From positions 33,087 through 97,086 of the forward strand of contig NZ_BCTO01000044.1 in the NCBI RefSeq assembly GCF_001571325.1: a stretch of 64,000 nucleotides of DNA, written 5' to 3'. Under the pieces are notes generated by a model. The model searched no databases and was not told the origin of the DNA. It saw only the letters and a program-made list of their open reading frames with translations. This document shows, in pieces, positions 46,551 to 54,058 of this stretch. Within the stretch, counting starts at the first letter, position 1. Each line of letters starts with the position of its first letter. The position numbers and the translations under genes are program-made. This DNA is from Delftia tsuruhatensis NBRC 16741. Its GTDB lineage: Bacteria > Pseudomonadota > Gammaproteobacteria > Burkholderiales > Burkholderiaceae_C.

Positions 46551-46847
46551 ATGTCCATGCGACCGTCCGTGGTACTCGACATGAATCGCAGCGCAGTGCG
46601 TGAAATGGCCAGCCGTTTCCGCACTGCGAACCCGCGCGTCTTCGGCTCCGTGCTGCATGGCACCGACCGGGACGGCAGCGACCTCGACCTGCTGGTCGAT
46701 GCATTGCCGGGCGCGACGCTGTTCGACCTGGGCGGCCTGCAGGACGAGCTGGAATCGCTGCTCGGCCTTCGCGTTGATCTGCTGACGCCCGGAGACCTGC
46801 CGCTGAAGTTCCGTGCCCAGGTGCTTGCGGAGGCGCAGCCGATATGA
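46551..46847 (+). CDS. mntA: MntA-type nucleotidyltransferase antitoxin
   Basis: A 98-residue minimal nucleotidyltransferase with the signature GSVLHGTDRDGSDLDLLVD (about 32-50), giving the G-S and D-x-D catalytic residues. In the HepT/MntA toxin-antitoxin type, this antitoxin AMPylates the toxin. It overlaps hepT by four bases, antitoxin first. AGGA precedes the start; the second ATG at 46557 is also possible. Confidence 0.9.
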   Translation: MSMRPSVVLDMNRSAVREMASRFRTANPRVFGSVLHGTDRDGSDLDLLVDALPGATLFDLGGLQDELESLLGLRVDLLTPGDLPLKFRAQVLAEAQPI

Positions 46848-47212
46848 ACGGGCATCGCCTTCCCGATTACCTCGATCACATACAGCAGGCCGCAACGGAT
46901 GCCTGTAGCTTCGTGGAGGGCTTGGCCAAGGAGGATTTCCTGGAGGACAAGCGCACCCAGCAGGCCGTCATCATGAGCCTCGTCATCATCGGCGAGGCTG
47001 TCACGAAGGTCATGGATGGCTATGCCGAGTTCGCCCAGACACACGGGCAAGTGCCATGGCGCAACATGCGCGGCATGCGCAACCGCATCGCCCATGGCTA
47101 TTTCGACATCAACCTCGATCTGGTGTGGGACACCGTGCAGACGGCCTTGCCTGAATTGCTCAGGCAATGGCCATCCATTCGCCGGGATGCGGACGGCGCC
47201 AGGCCGGGCTGA
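46844..47212 (+). CDS. hepT: HepT-like ribonuclease toxin (HEPN, DUF86)
   Basis: A 122-residue HEPN-domain RNase. The Rx4HxY active motif is visible as RNRIAHGY (about 82-89). Dimerising HepT toxins cleave RNA and are neutralised by MntA-mediated tyrosine AMPylation next to that motif. The ATG is inside the end of mntA (ATGA, 46844-46847). Together they form a complete type VII-like module. Confidence 0.9.
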   Translation: MNGHRLPDYLDHIQQAATDACSFVEGLAKEDFLEDKRTQQAVIMSLVIIGEAVTKVMDGYAEFAQTHGQVPWRNMRGMRNRIAHGYFDINLDLVWDTVQTALPELLRQWPSIRRDADGARPG

Positions 47213-47245
47213 CCGGTGCTGCGCGAGTGTCCGCAACTGGCCTGA

Positions 47246-47563
47246 TCAACCCCCGGGGTCCGGATCACAGGCCGGCCCCGGCGTCGCCTTGCGCGCCTGC
47301 ACGGTCTGCAGCGTGCCCCGCAGCGCGCGCTGCTGCGCGGTCAGGAAGCTCATCAGCCCGCCCAGGTCGCTCAGTTGTTGGTCTGGGCCGGCCATGCAGC
47401 ACAGGTCGATCACCAGGCCCATCTGGTGCATGCAGTCCTTGAGGCGATAGACCTCGTATTCGGAAATGGGGTAGTACAGGCTGGTTTCTTGACCGGGCGT
47501 GCACACAGGGGCGAAGGGAAAGGCCGGGGTGATTGTTTCGCCGGGGACGGTGGTGTCAGCCAT
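47246..47563 (-). CDS. Small protein of unknown function behind a structured leader
   Basis: 105 residues, soluble, with three Cys (CTPGQ and DLCCMAG). The central part (about 30-90) looks helical: YPISEYEVYRLKDCMHQMGL, then QQLSDLGGLMSFLTAQQRALR. I recognise no family. The ATG at 47563 is well supported by AAAGGAG 8 bases upstream. That ribosome-binding site lies in an element able to pair with an upstream complement (see leader feature), so translation may be controlled by RNA folding. It follows the sulfite-oxidase-fold gene on the same strand by 298 bases. Confidence 0.72.
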   Translation of the reverse strand: MADTTVPGETITPAFPFAPVCTPGQETSLYYPISEYEVYRLKDCMHQMGLVIDLCCMAGPDQQLSDLGGLMSFLTAQQRALRGTLQTVQARKATPGPACDPDPGG

Positions 47564-47811
47564 GGCGGCTCCTTTGCGACAGGTGTAGAACCTGCCTCCC
47601 CCCCGCCAAGAGGGGTGGCAGGACTGTGCAGGTTGGCGGACCGGGCAAAGGAGCCGGCACCCCCTTGCGGAGGTCCCGCACAGCCCCGCCAAAACGGAAC
47701 TGTGCCCAGCGCAGCACACTGGGAAGATGGAAAAGCCGCTGTCTCGTTGTAAAGACAAACGGCTGCTGCTCCTTTGCTTTCGGGCCGCCAAGCCCGTATC
47801 CCCCGAGGGGA
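47564..47811 (-). promoter_or_regulatory. Candidate RNA switch: structured leader with SD / anti-SD / anti-anti-SD
   Basis: In mRNA order: element 1 GCAAAGGAGC (47777-47768), element 2 GGCTCCTTTGC (47655-47645) and element 3 GCAAAGGAGCC (47577-47567), which contains the ribosome-binding site. Element 2 is a perfect 11-nt complement of 3 and a perfect 10-nt complement of 1, so two folds exclude each other. Further hairpins: AGCCG...CGGCT with TGTCT/AGACA (47734-47764), CCCAG/CTGGG (47705-47723), CTGTGC/GCACAG (47678-47705), AACCTGC/GCAGGTT (47589-47634) and CGGGC/GCCCG (47781-47796). TTGGCGG recurs in three of them. No known riboswitch class recognised. Confidence 0.6.
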
Positions 47812-47861
47812 TCGCGAAATGGTACTCCAAATGCGCGTCCTGCCGCGCTGTGAAGCCAGGT

Positions 47862-48506
47862 TCAACCTTGGGGTCGCTGCGCGTGCAGCCCCATGTGGTA
47901 CAGCCCCCAGGGCGCCTGCGCAAAACGTTCCTTGAGCGGCTTGCCTGCCAGATCGGCAATGCGGTCGGCGTCATACATGGCCCATTGCGGGCCCAGGCCG
48001 CCCAGGCCCAGGCGCAGGCCGTCCATGCGCGTGGCCAGCAGCATGCGCCATTGCAGGGCCTGCGCCAGCGGCAGCTGGGCGCGGTAGCCGTCGATGGCCT
48101 GCAGGGTGATCCACTGGCCCTTGGCCGCTGCGGCGGCGCTGTCCACGCCGGCCGCCTGCAGCACGGTGGCCAGCAGCGGGCCGCGCAGCCGGTGGGGCTG
48201 GCCGTCGTATTCGATATGGGGCGTGATCTCCACCGTGGGCAGGCGCTCCAGCGCACCGGCCCCTGTGGTCCAGGCCGAGTCGAAGGCCAGGCCATGGTTT
48301 TTCAGCAGCAGGTCGGCCACCGGGTCCAGCGGCCCCCGGTTGCCGCGCACGCCGGGGCCGCTGATGGTGAGCACGGCGGCTCCGGTGCTTTTTCCGGGGG
48401 CGGCGGGGGCGGCCAGGGCGCTTTCGCACAGGGCCAGGCCGGTGGCTGCGCTGGCGGCCAGCAGGCTGCGGCGTGAAAGCGGGCTCCGGCTTGCGGATGC
48501 GGTCAT
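47862..48506 (-). CDS. Periplasmic sulfite-oxidase-fold (molybdopterin-binding-like) protein lacking the Mo-ligand Cys
   Basis: 214 residues with a twin-Arg-like signal (SRRSLLAASAATGLAL, about 11-26). The mature part resembles the oxidoreductase molybdopterin-binding (SUOX/YedY) fold in its compact form: LERLPTVEITPHIEYDGQPHRLRG, then GPLLATVLQAAGV and IDGYRAQLPL. Its only cysteine is in the signal peptide, so the usual molybdenum-ligating Cys is absent and enzymatic activity is doubtful. The ATG overlaps the stop of the upstream Gly-rich secreted protein in ATGA (48503-48506). Confidence 0.75.
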   Translation of the reverse strand: MTASASRSPLSRRSLLAASAATGLALCESALAAPAAPGKSTGAAVLTISGPGVRGNRGPLDPVADLLLKNHGLAFDSAWTTGAGALERLPTVEITPHIEYDGQPHRLRGPLLATVLQAAGVDSAAAAAKGQWITLQAIDGYRAQLPLAQALQWRMLLATRMDGLRLGLGGLGPQWAMYDADRIADLAGKPLKERFAQAPWGLYHMGLHAQRPQG

Positions 48507-51124
48507 GGGGAACTCCTGGGGGTGCGTGGCGATGTGCCAGCGCCGATTTTCCGTGAAGTGCCCATCCTGCGCGACAACGCCGCGCCCGCTGCGGTCAGCA
48601 GGCTCAGCAGCGCAATCCCCCCGGCGCCCACCGCTGGAATGGGCGCCGCAGATGGTGCGGGGGCCGCCGTGACGGTCACGGTGTTGCTGTCCGAGCCGGA
48701 GGTATTGCCATCACCGGGCACATAGCGCGCCTGCACCGTGGCCGTGCCCGGTGGCAGCCGGGGCACGCTGCAGCTGGCCTGCCCGCCGGTCACCGCAACG
48801 CTGGCGCACAGCACCTGCGTTCCGTTCAAGAAATCCACCGTGCCGCTGGCGCCGGCAGGCAGCGTGACCTGGGCGCTGAAAGTCACGCTCTGGCCATGGC
48901 CTGGCGCAGCGGGGGAGGCCGACAGGTGGGCGCTGGTGGCTGCCGGGCCGATCACCACGGTCACGGCTGCGGGTTCGGTGGTGGCGCCGTTGGCATCGGT
49001 GGCGGTCAGCGTGAAGCTGTAGCTGCCTGCCGCCTGCGTGGCTGGGGCCGAGAGGGTGCCGGCGGCCTGGCTGAAGCCTGCGGGCAAACCGCTCACGCTG
49101 TAGCTGAACGGCCCTACGCCGCCGCTGGGCACGGGCGCCAGCGGCTTGCTGTAGGCCGTGCCGTAGGTGCCGGAGGCCAGGCTTGCCGTGACGCTGAAGG
49201 CCGTGAAGCTGGCCTGCACGCTCCTGGCTGCATCGATGGTGACGCTGCAGGTGGACATGCTGCCGCTGCAGGTGCCACCCCAGGCGGCAAAGGCGTGGCC
49301 AGCGTCGGGCGTGGCGGCCAGGGTCACCAGGGTGGGCGCGCCTTCGAAGTAGCCATAGCCGGCCTGGCACAGGCCGCCGGGGCGGCCGCAGTCCTGTACG
49401 GCACCCGTGGCCGCAGGCGGGGAGGGCTGCGCCGATACGCCGCCCGCGCCGCTGGCCAGCACGGTCAATGCCGCCTGGAAGACGTTCGCCTCCACGGCGC
49501 CGATGTCGCACCGCGCACCCTGCGGCCGGGCCACGCCGCGCTGGTCCGTGCCGGGTGCGGCAGTGCAGGCCACCCCGTCCAGTGCCGGGCTGCCGGTGGT
49601 GTTCAACATGGTCTGGGTGGGGCCGCCGTGGCTGGCCAGGGGGCCGAGCTGCGGGTTGCCCGTGGTGAAGGCCAGGGCGCTGATGTCGGCATTGTTCAGG
49701 GCCTGCGCCAGGCCCAGCAGATTGTTGCTGCCGCTGGCATCGCTGGTGCCGCCATTGCGCAGGTCCAGCACCACGTCCCTGCCAGCGGGCTGTTTGGTGG
49801 CCGGCTCGAACACGCTGTCCTGGGCAATGCTGGCCTGCATCTGCAGCGAGGCACCGCTGCGGGTGCAGCTGATGTTGCCACCCGCACTGCAGGCCGCCTG
49901 GGAATCGCCCAGGCTATAGATGGCGCCGCCTTGCGCGGCCGGGTTGTCGTCGCCATTGGCCTGCACGGTATTGCCGGCCAGGGTGGAGAAACGGATGGTG
50001 AGCACGCCGTTGTAGTTGAAAACGGCGCCACCCAGGCCGGCGCCGCCGCCGCTGCTGTTGCCCAGCCCGCCGTGTGCACCGTTGCCAGCCAGGGTGACCT
50101 GGTTCAGCGTCAAGGTGCCTGCGTTGTTGAAAATGGCCCCTCCCATGCCGCCTGCGCCACCGCCAGCGTCGAAGGGGCCGCCCCCACCGTTGCCGGCGCC
50201 GAAGCCGCCACCGCTGCCACGACGGCCACCACCACCGCCAAAGCCGCCACCGCCGGAGCCGCCGCCGCCACCACCGAAGCCGCCGTTCTTGCCGCTGGCG
50301 CTGCCACTGCCACCGCCCAGGCCGCCATCGTCCGGGCCGCCAGCGTTCGGCCCTCCCCCCGGGGACAAAGTCCCATCCTCGCCCACGCCGGCACCTGCAA
50401 AGGAGTTCAAGGAAAGCCTGCCTCCTTGCCCCCCTTGTGCGTGATTGCGCGTGAGCGTGCTGCGTTCGATGGTGAGCTGGCCCCGATTGAAGATGGCACC
50501 GCCCGCACCCAGCGCGCCGCCGCCAAAGCGGCTGGAGCCGCCTGTGGCCTGCCCCCCGGCCAGGGTCAGGCCGCGCAGGACCAGGCCACCCTGCGCATCG
50601 ATGTCGAACAGCCGGAAGCCGGGTGCGGTACCGAGGCGCTGCACGCTCACGCTCTGGGGCGTCAGGCCATTGGCGGTGGCATCGATGGTGATGTGCTTGC
50701 CGCTGATGAAGAAGGCGCTGGGGCCGAACTGCGAGACGTAGCCGGGCCAGCTGGCCAGCGGCAGGCAGGTGGCGCCGGCGGCCTGCCCGGTGTCCAGGCA
50801 GTTGGTAAAGCGGGTCAGCGAGATGGTTTGTCCATCCAGGGCCGCGCCGAAGACGATGGTGTCGCCATCGGCGGCATGGTTGATGGCGTCGCGCAGGGTG
50901 TCGCAGTTGCGGTCGCCTGCGGCAGGCGAGCATTGCGCACGAGACAGCGGCTCGGTGTCTGCAATCTCGCCGGCGGTGGTGACGGTGAGTGTGGCGGCCT
51001 GGGCCGCGGCGCCGGCAAGGGCCAGTGACAACCCGACCGTCAGGCCCGGCAATGTCCGGACCCAGGGGCTTGGCGTGGGCATGGGTGGTGCGTCGGCTGC
51101 AGCAGACGGGTGGATGATGGACAT
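48503..51124 (-). CDS. Large Gly-rich secreted beta-helix protein with IPTL-CTERM-like tail
   Basis: 873 residues. A signal region (about 21-43, ending AQA) leads to a CSLP/choice-of-anchor-like segment (CDTLRDAINHAADGDTIVF, residues 74-92). Right-handed beta-helix repeats follow (GGAIFN recurs at about 208 and 328, GGAVFN at 365), broken by a very Gly-rich block (about 255-330). Then come bacterial-repeat (AWGGTCSGSMSTCSVTI), putative-Ig (SGLPAGFSQAAGTLSAPA) and Ig-like 3 modules. The tail IPAVGAGGIALLSLLTAAG plus SRRM resembles IPTL-CTERM sorting signals, but the usual xxWG is missing and about 15 residues follow. Probably surface-anchored or secreted. Confidence 0.82.
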   Translation of the reverse strand: MSIIHPSAAADAPPMPTPSPWVRTLPGLTVGLSLALAGAAAQAATLTVTTAGEIADTEPLSRAQCSPAAGDRNCDTLRDAINHAADGDTIVFGAALDGQTISLTRFTNCLDTGQAAGATCLPLASWPGYVSQFGPSAFFISGKHITIDATANGLTPQSVSVQRLGTAPGFRLFDIDAQGGLVLRGLTLAGGQATGGSSRFGGGALGAGGAIFNRGQLTIERSTLTRNHAQGGQGGRLSLNSFAGAGVGEDGTLSPGGGPNAGGPDDGGLGGGSGSASGKNGGFGGGGGGSGGGGFGGGGGRRGSGGGFGAGNGGGGPFDAGGGAGGMGGAIFNNAGTLTLNQVTLAGNGAHGGLGNSSGGGAGLGGAVFNYNGVLTIRFSTLAGNTVQANGDDNPAAQGGAIYSLGDSQAACSAGGNISCTRSGASLQMQASIAQDSVFEPATKQPAGRDVVLDLRNGGTSDASGSNNLLGLAQALNNADISALAFTTGNPQLGPLASHGGPTQTMLNTTGSPALDGVACTAAPGTDQRGVARPQGARCDIGAVEANVFQAALTVLASGAGGVSAQPSPPAATGAVQDCGRPGGLCQAGYGYFEGAPTLVTLAATPDAGHAFAAWGGTCSGSMSTCSVTIDAARSVQASFTAFSVTASLASGTYGTAYSKPLAPVPSGGVGPFSYSVSGLPAGFSQAAGTLSAPATQAAGSYSFTLTATDANGATTEPAAVTVVIGPAATSAHLSASPAAPGHGQSVTFSAQVTLPAGASGTVDFLNGTQVLCASVAVTGGQASCSVPRLPPGTATVQARYVPGDGNTSGSDSNTVTVTAAPAPSAAPIPAVGAGGIALLSLLTAAGAALSRRMGTSRKIGAGTSPRTPRSSP

Positions 51125-51201
51125 GGCGGACCCCCTCGGTAGGCACAGCATCTCGGTGATGTGCTGAAGAGGGCAAATCTATGGGGTGTCCGGCTTTCTG
51201 T

Positions 51202-51288
51202 ATGTCCCCCGTTCGGGCTACATGGCCGATGAGAGGGGCGGGGTCGCCATGCCGCTCATGTCGCCCATGTCGCCTATCCGGGCGACAT
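51202..51288. promoter_or_regulatory. Pair of 22-bp inverted repeats, candidate operators
   Basis: Site 1 (51202-51223): ATGTCCCC-6-GGCTACAT. Site 2 (51267-51288): ATGTCGCC-6-GGCGACAT, a perfect palindrome with one extra base pair on each side. Both have 8-base arms, a 6-base spacer ending in CG, and centres 65 bp apart. A further half-site CATGTCGCC abuts site 2 at 51257-51265. They lie between the secreted protein gene and the response regulator gene. Confidence 0.65.
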
Positions 51289-51342
51289 GACAGCGGTCTT
51301 GTTCCATGTGAACATGCGGCCCTCGCCACGCACTCCACCTCC

Positions 51343-52080
51343 ATGGACACGCACACAGACCCTTACTCTGCCGCCGCGACGGGTGGCGCCACACCCATCC
51401 GCGTGGCCGTGGTGGAGGACGACGCCGCCTGCCGCCACGCCCTGGTGGGCGTGATCAATGCTGCGAAGGACATGGTCCTGTGCTGGGCGGCAGCCAGCCG
51501 CGCGGAGGCCCTGCACCAGCTCGGCCGGGCCGATGGGGCCGGTGCCATGGACGTGATGCTGGTGGACCTGGGCCTGCCCGACGGCAGCGGCCTGGAGGTG
51601 ATTGCTGCCGTGCGCACCCGCCACCCCGGGGCGGCGGTGATGGTCAGCACCATCTTTGGCGACGAGCAGCATGTGCTGGCCGCCATCGAGGCCGGCGCCA
51701 TGGGCTATCTGCTCAAGGACCTGGCCGCCGACGCGGTGCTGGAGGAAGTGCGCAGCCTGCACGCGGGCGGCAGCCCCATCAATCCCATGGTGGCGCGCAA
51801 GCTGCTGCTGCGCCAGCAGCGGGCCGGGGCGGTGGCAGGGCTGGAACGGCCTGTGGAGCCGCAGGCCGCCGCGCAGGCGCTGTCCACGCGCGAGCTGGAG
51901 GTGCTGCGCCTGGTGGCGCGCGGCCATACGCTGGACGAGGTGGCGCGCCAGCTGGGCGTGTCGCGCCATACGGTGCGCACCTTCGTGCGGCGCATCTACG
52001 GCAAGCTGCAGGTGTCCAGCCGCACCCAGATGATGCATGTGGCCTTGCAGCGGGGCTGGCTGGCCGAGGGGCGGCAATGA
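51343..52080 (+). CDS. NarL/FixJ family response regulator
   Basis: 245 residues. A receiver domain (about 18-140) has the acidic pair Asp26/Asp27, phospho-acceptor Asp75 (VMLVDLGLPDGSG), Thr103 and Lys125. A LuxR-type helix-turn-helix (about 178-240) reads LSTRELEVLRLVARGHTLDEVA. The ribosome-binding site is poor. It is followed 19 bases later by its cognate histidine kinase, and divergent from the secreted protein gene with two palindromic sites between, so autoregulation and control of that gene are likely (inference). Confidence 0.93.
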   Translation: MDTHTDPYSAAATGGATPIRVAVVEDDAACRHALVGVINAAKDMVLCWAAASRAEALHQLGRADGAGAMDVMLVDLGLPDGSGLEVIAAVRTRHPGAAVMVSTIFGDEQHVLAAIEAGAMGYLLKDLAADAVLEEVRSLHAGGSPINPMVARKLLLRQQRAGAVAGLERPVEPQAAAQALSTRELEVLRLVARGHTLDEVARQLGVSRHTVRTFVRRIYGKLQVSSRTQMMHVALQRGWLAEGRQ

Positions 52081-52099
52081 GCGCCGCGAGGGTGGGCAG

Positions 52100-54058
52100 A
52101 TGACGCAGCCGCTGCTGCGGGGGAGGGTCTTGCTGGTTTCGGCGGGGCTGGTGGCGCTGGCGATGCTGCTGGCGGGGGCGTTCGGGCTGCGTGGCCCCGC
52201 CGCAGGCGAAGCGGTGCAACTGCGCCAGGCGCAGCTGTGGCGGTCGGACAGCCCGCACTGGGCGCCGCCTGCGGCGCTTGCGTCGGCCGACGACGCGGTG
52301 CTGGATGCATCGACGCCGTGGAGCGATGTGGACCTGCCCTATGGGGGCGACAGGGCCGTGTCGGGCAGCGGCGACCTGGCAGCGGCGCCGCCCGAGGTGC
52401 GCTGGTTCCGCGCCGTGGTGCCGCCCGAGGCGCTGGCGCCCACGCCGCAGGGCGCGCGCCTGTATATCCCGCGCTGGCAGACGGTGGGCACGGTGGCGGT
52501 GTATGTGGACGGGAAGCTGGCCTGGCAGACGCGCGGCAGCCGGGTGTGGAACAGTTTCAACCGGCCGGTGTGGCTGGACCTGGGCGGGCTGGCGCAGCCG
52601 GGCAGGCCGCTGCAGGTGCATGTGCGCATGGCCAGCCAGCAGGGCGTGGGCGGGGCGCTGTCCAGCCTGTGGGCGGGGCCTGCCGAGTCGCTGCGCCTGT
52701 CCTGGCGGCTGCGCAGCCTGCTCCAGGCCGATCTGGTGGTCTATACGGCAGGCTCCTACCTGGTGCTGGGCCTGTTCGCGCTGGCGCTGTGGACGCTGCA
52801 GCGGCGGCGAGGGGATGTGGTGTTCCTGCTGTTCTTCCTGATGTCGCTGTGCCAGTTGCTGGGCTCGCTGCAGTTCATGGTGGACGGCGAGGGGCTGGCC
52901 CTGTCGGACGGCTGGTTCTCCTGGCTGACGCTGGCCGGCCTCATGGGCGCCACGGTGGCGGCCTTCCATTTCCTGTGCCTGATGCAGCGCAGGCGCCGGC
53001 CCTGGCTGGGCCGGGTGCTGCAGGGCTATGTGGGCACGGTGCTGCTGGTGGCGGTGCCGCTGTGGGGGCCGGCGCACGAGACCATCCTGCCGCTGCTGCG
53101 GCTGCTGATGGTGCCGCCGGAGATCCTGGTGCTGTGCATGGCCGTGGCGGGCGCCTGGCGCATGCGCGATGGCGGCAGCACCATGCTGGCGGTGTGGATG
53201 CTGCTGTCGTTTCCCATCGGCTTCCATGACCTGGCGCTGCAGAGCTACCTGATCAGCATAGAGAGCATCTACCTCACGCCCTATGTGTACCTGGGGCTGT
53301 TCACGCTGTTCCTGCTGGTGGCCTACCGGCGCTACAACGGCGCGCTGGCCGTGGCAGAGAACGCCAACCTGCATCTGGCGGAACGGCTCAAGGCCCAGGA
53401 GGCGGAGCTGGCCCAGGCCCATGAACGCCTGCTGGCCGTGGAGCGCGAGCAGACGCTGATGCAGGAGCGCCAGCGCCTGATGCGCGAGATGCACGACGGC
53501 GTGGGCTCTTCGCTGATGAGCGCGCTGCGCGTGGTGGAGTTCAACCAGGCCGGCACGGTGGACCTGGTGCAGCTGCTGCAGGAGTGCATCGATGACCTGA
53601 AGCTGTCCATCGACTCGCTGGAGCCGCTGGACTGCGACCTGCTGGCGCTGCTGGCCGGGCTGCGCTACCGGCTGGGGCCGCGCCTGGAGGGGGCGGGGCT
53701 GCGGCTGCACTGGGAGGTGAGCGACCTGCCCGCGCTGCCCTGGCTGGACGCGCAGGCCGCCCTGCATGTGCTGCGCATCCTGCAGGAGGTGCTGACCAAC
53801 ATCATCAAGCACAGCGGCGCGCGCGAGATCACGGTGCGCACGGCCCAGGCCCCGCTGGACGGCCGGGCCGGCGTGCAGGTGCTGGTGGAGGACGACGGCC
53901 ACCCCTTCGACCGCGCCCAGGCACCCACCGAGGGCCGCAAGGGACTGGCGAACATGCGCACGCGCGCGCTGGCGCTGCAGGCGCGGCTGGACTGGGCGCC
54001 GCTGGCCGGCGGCAATCGCTTCACGCTGTGGATGCCGCTGGAGCGGGCGGGGCCCTAG
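52100..54058 (+). CDS. 7TMR-DISM-like sensor histidine kinase (HisKA_3 type)
   Basis: 652 residues. After a signal helix (about 9-30), a periplasmic jelly-roll domain (about 95-190; VRWFRAVVPPE, RLYIPRWQTVGTVAVYVDG) is followed by seven hydrophobic segments (about 210-410). Then a coiled coil, an H-box with His465 (MREMHDGVGSSL), and an HATPase_c domain (about 550-650; EVLTNIIKHSG, EDDGHPFD, GRKGLANMRTRA). DISM sensors often bind carbohydrates or other envelope ligands. Its stop shares CTAG with the convergent transporter gene. Confidence 0.92.
   Translation: MTQPLLRGRVLLVSAGLVALAMLLAGAFGLRGPAAGEAVQLRQAQLWRSDSPHWAPPAALASADDAVLDASTPWSDVDLPYGGDRAVSGSGDLAAAPPEVRWFRAVVPPEALAPTPQGARLYIPRWQTVGTVAVYVDGKLAWQTRGSRVWNSFNRPVWLDLGGLAQPGRPLQVHVRMASQQGVGGALSSLWAGPAESLRLSWRLRSLLQADLVVYTAGSYLVLGLFALALWTLQRRRGDVVFLLFFLMSLCQLLGSLQFMVDGEGLALSDGWFSWLTLAGLMGATVAAFHFLCLMQRRRRPWLGRVLQGYVGTVLLVAVPLWGPAHETILPLLRLLMVPPEILVLCMAVAGAWRMRDGGSTMLAVWMLLSFPIGFHDLALQSYLISIESIYLTPYVYLGLFTLFLLVAYRRYNGALAVAENANLHLAERLKAQEAELAQAHERLLAVEREQTLMQERQRLMREMHDGVGSSLMSALRVVEFNQAGTVDLVQLLQECIDDLKLSIDSLEPLDCDLLALLAGLRYRLGPRLEGAGLRLHWEVSDLPALPWLDAQAALHVLRILQEVLTNIIKHSGAREITVRTAQAPLDGRAGVQVLVEDDGHPFDRAQAPTEGRKGLANMRTRALALQARLDWAPLAGGNRFTLWMPLERAGP

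Noticed and set aside
47564..47720. Possibility that the hairpins before the 105-aa gene are a mobile or REP-like element
   Set aside because: No likeness to the dispersed repeat at 40121 and 43436, and the paired elements include the gene's own ribosome-binding site, so regulation is a better explanation. Not fully excluded without a genome search.
48896..50500. GC-rich internal repetition in the Gly-rich gene considered as a CRISPR or tandem array
   Set aside because: Repeats are codon-level glycine runs with no constant spacer length or identical repeat unit.
49000..51028. Very long open frames on the plus strand opposite the Gly-rich protein gene
   Set aside because: Composition is Ala/Gly/Gln/His-rich with no domain, and the minus-strand frame has a signal peptide, repeat domains and coupling to the next gene. 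The plus frame is a shadow of high GC.
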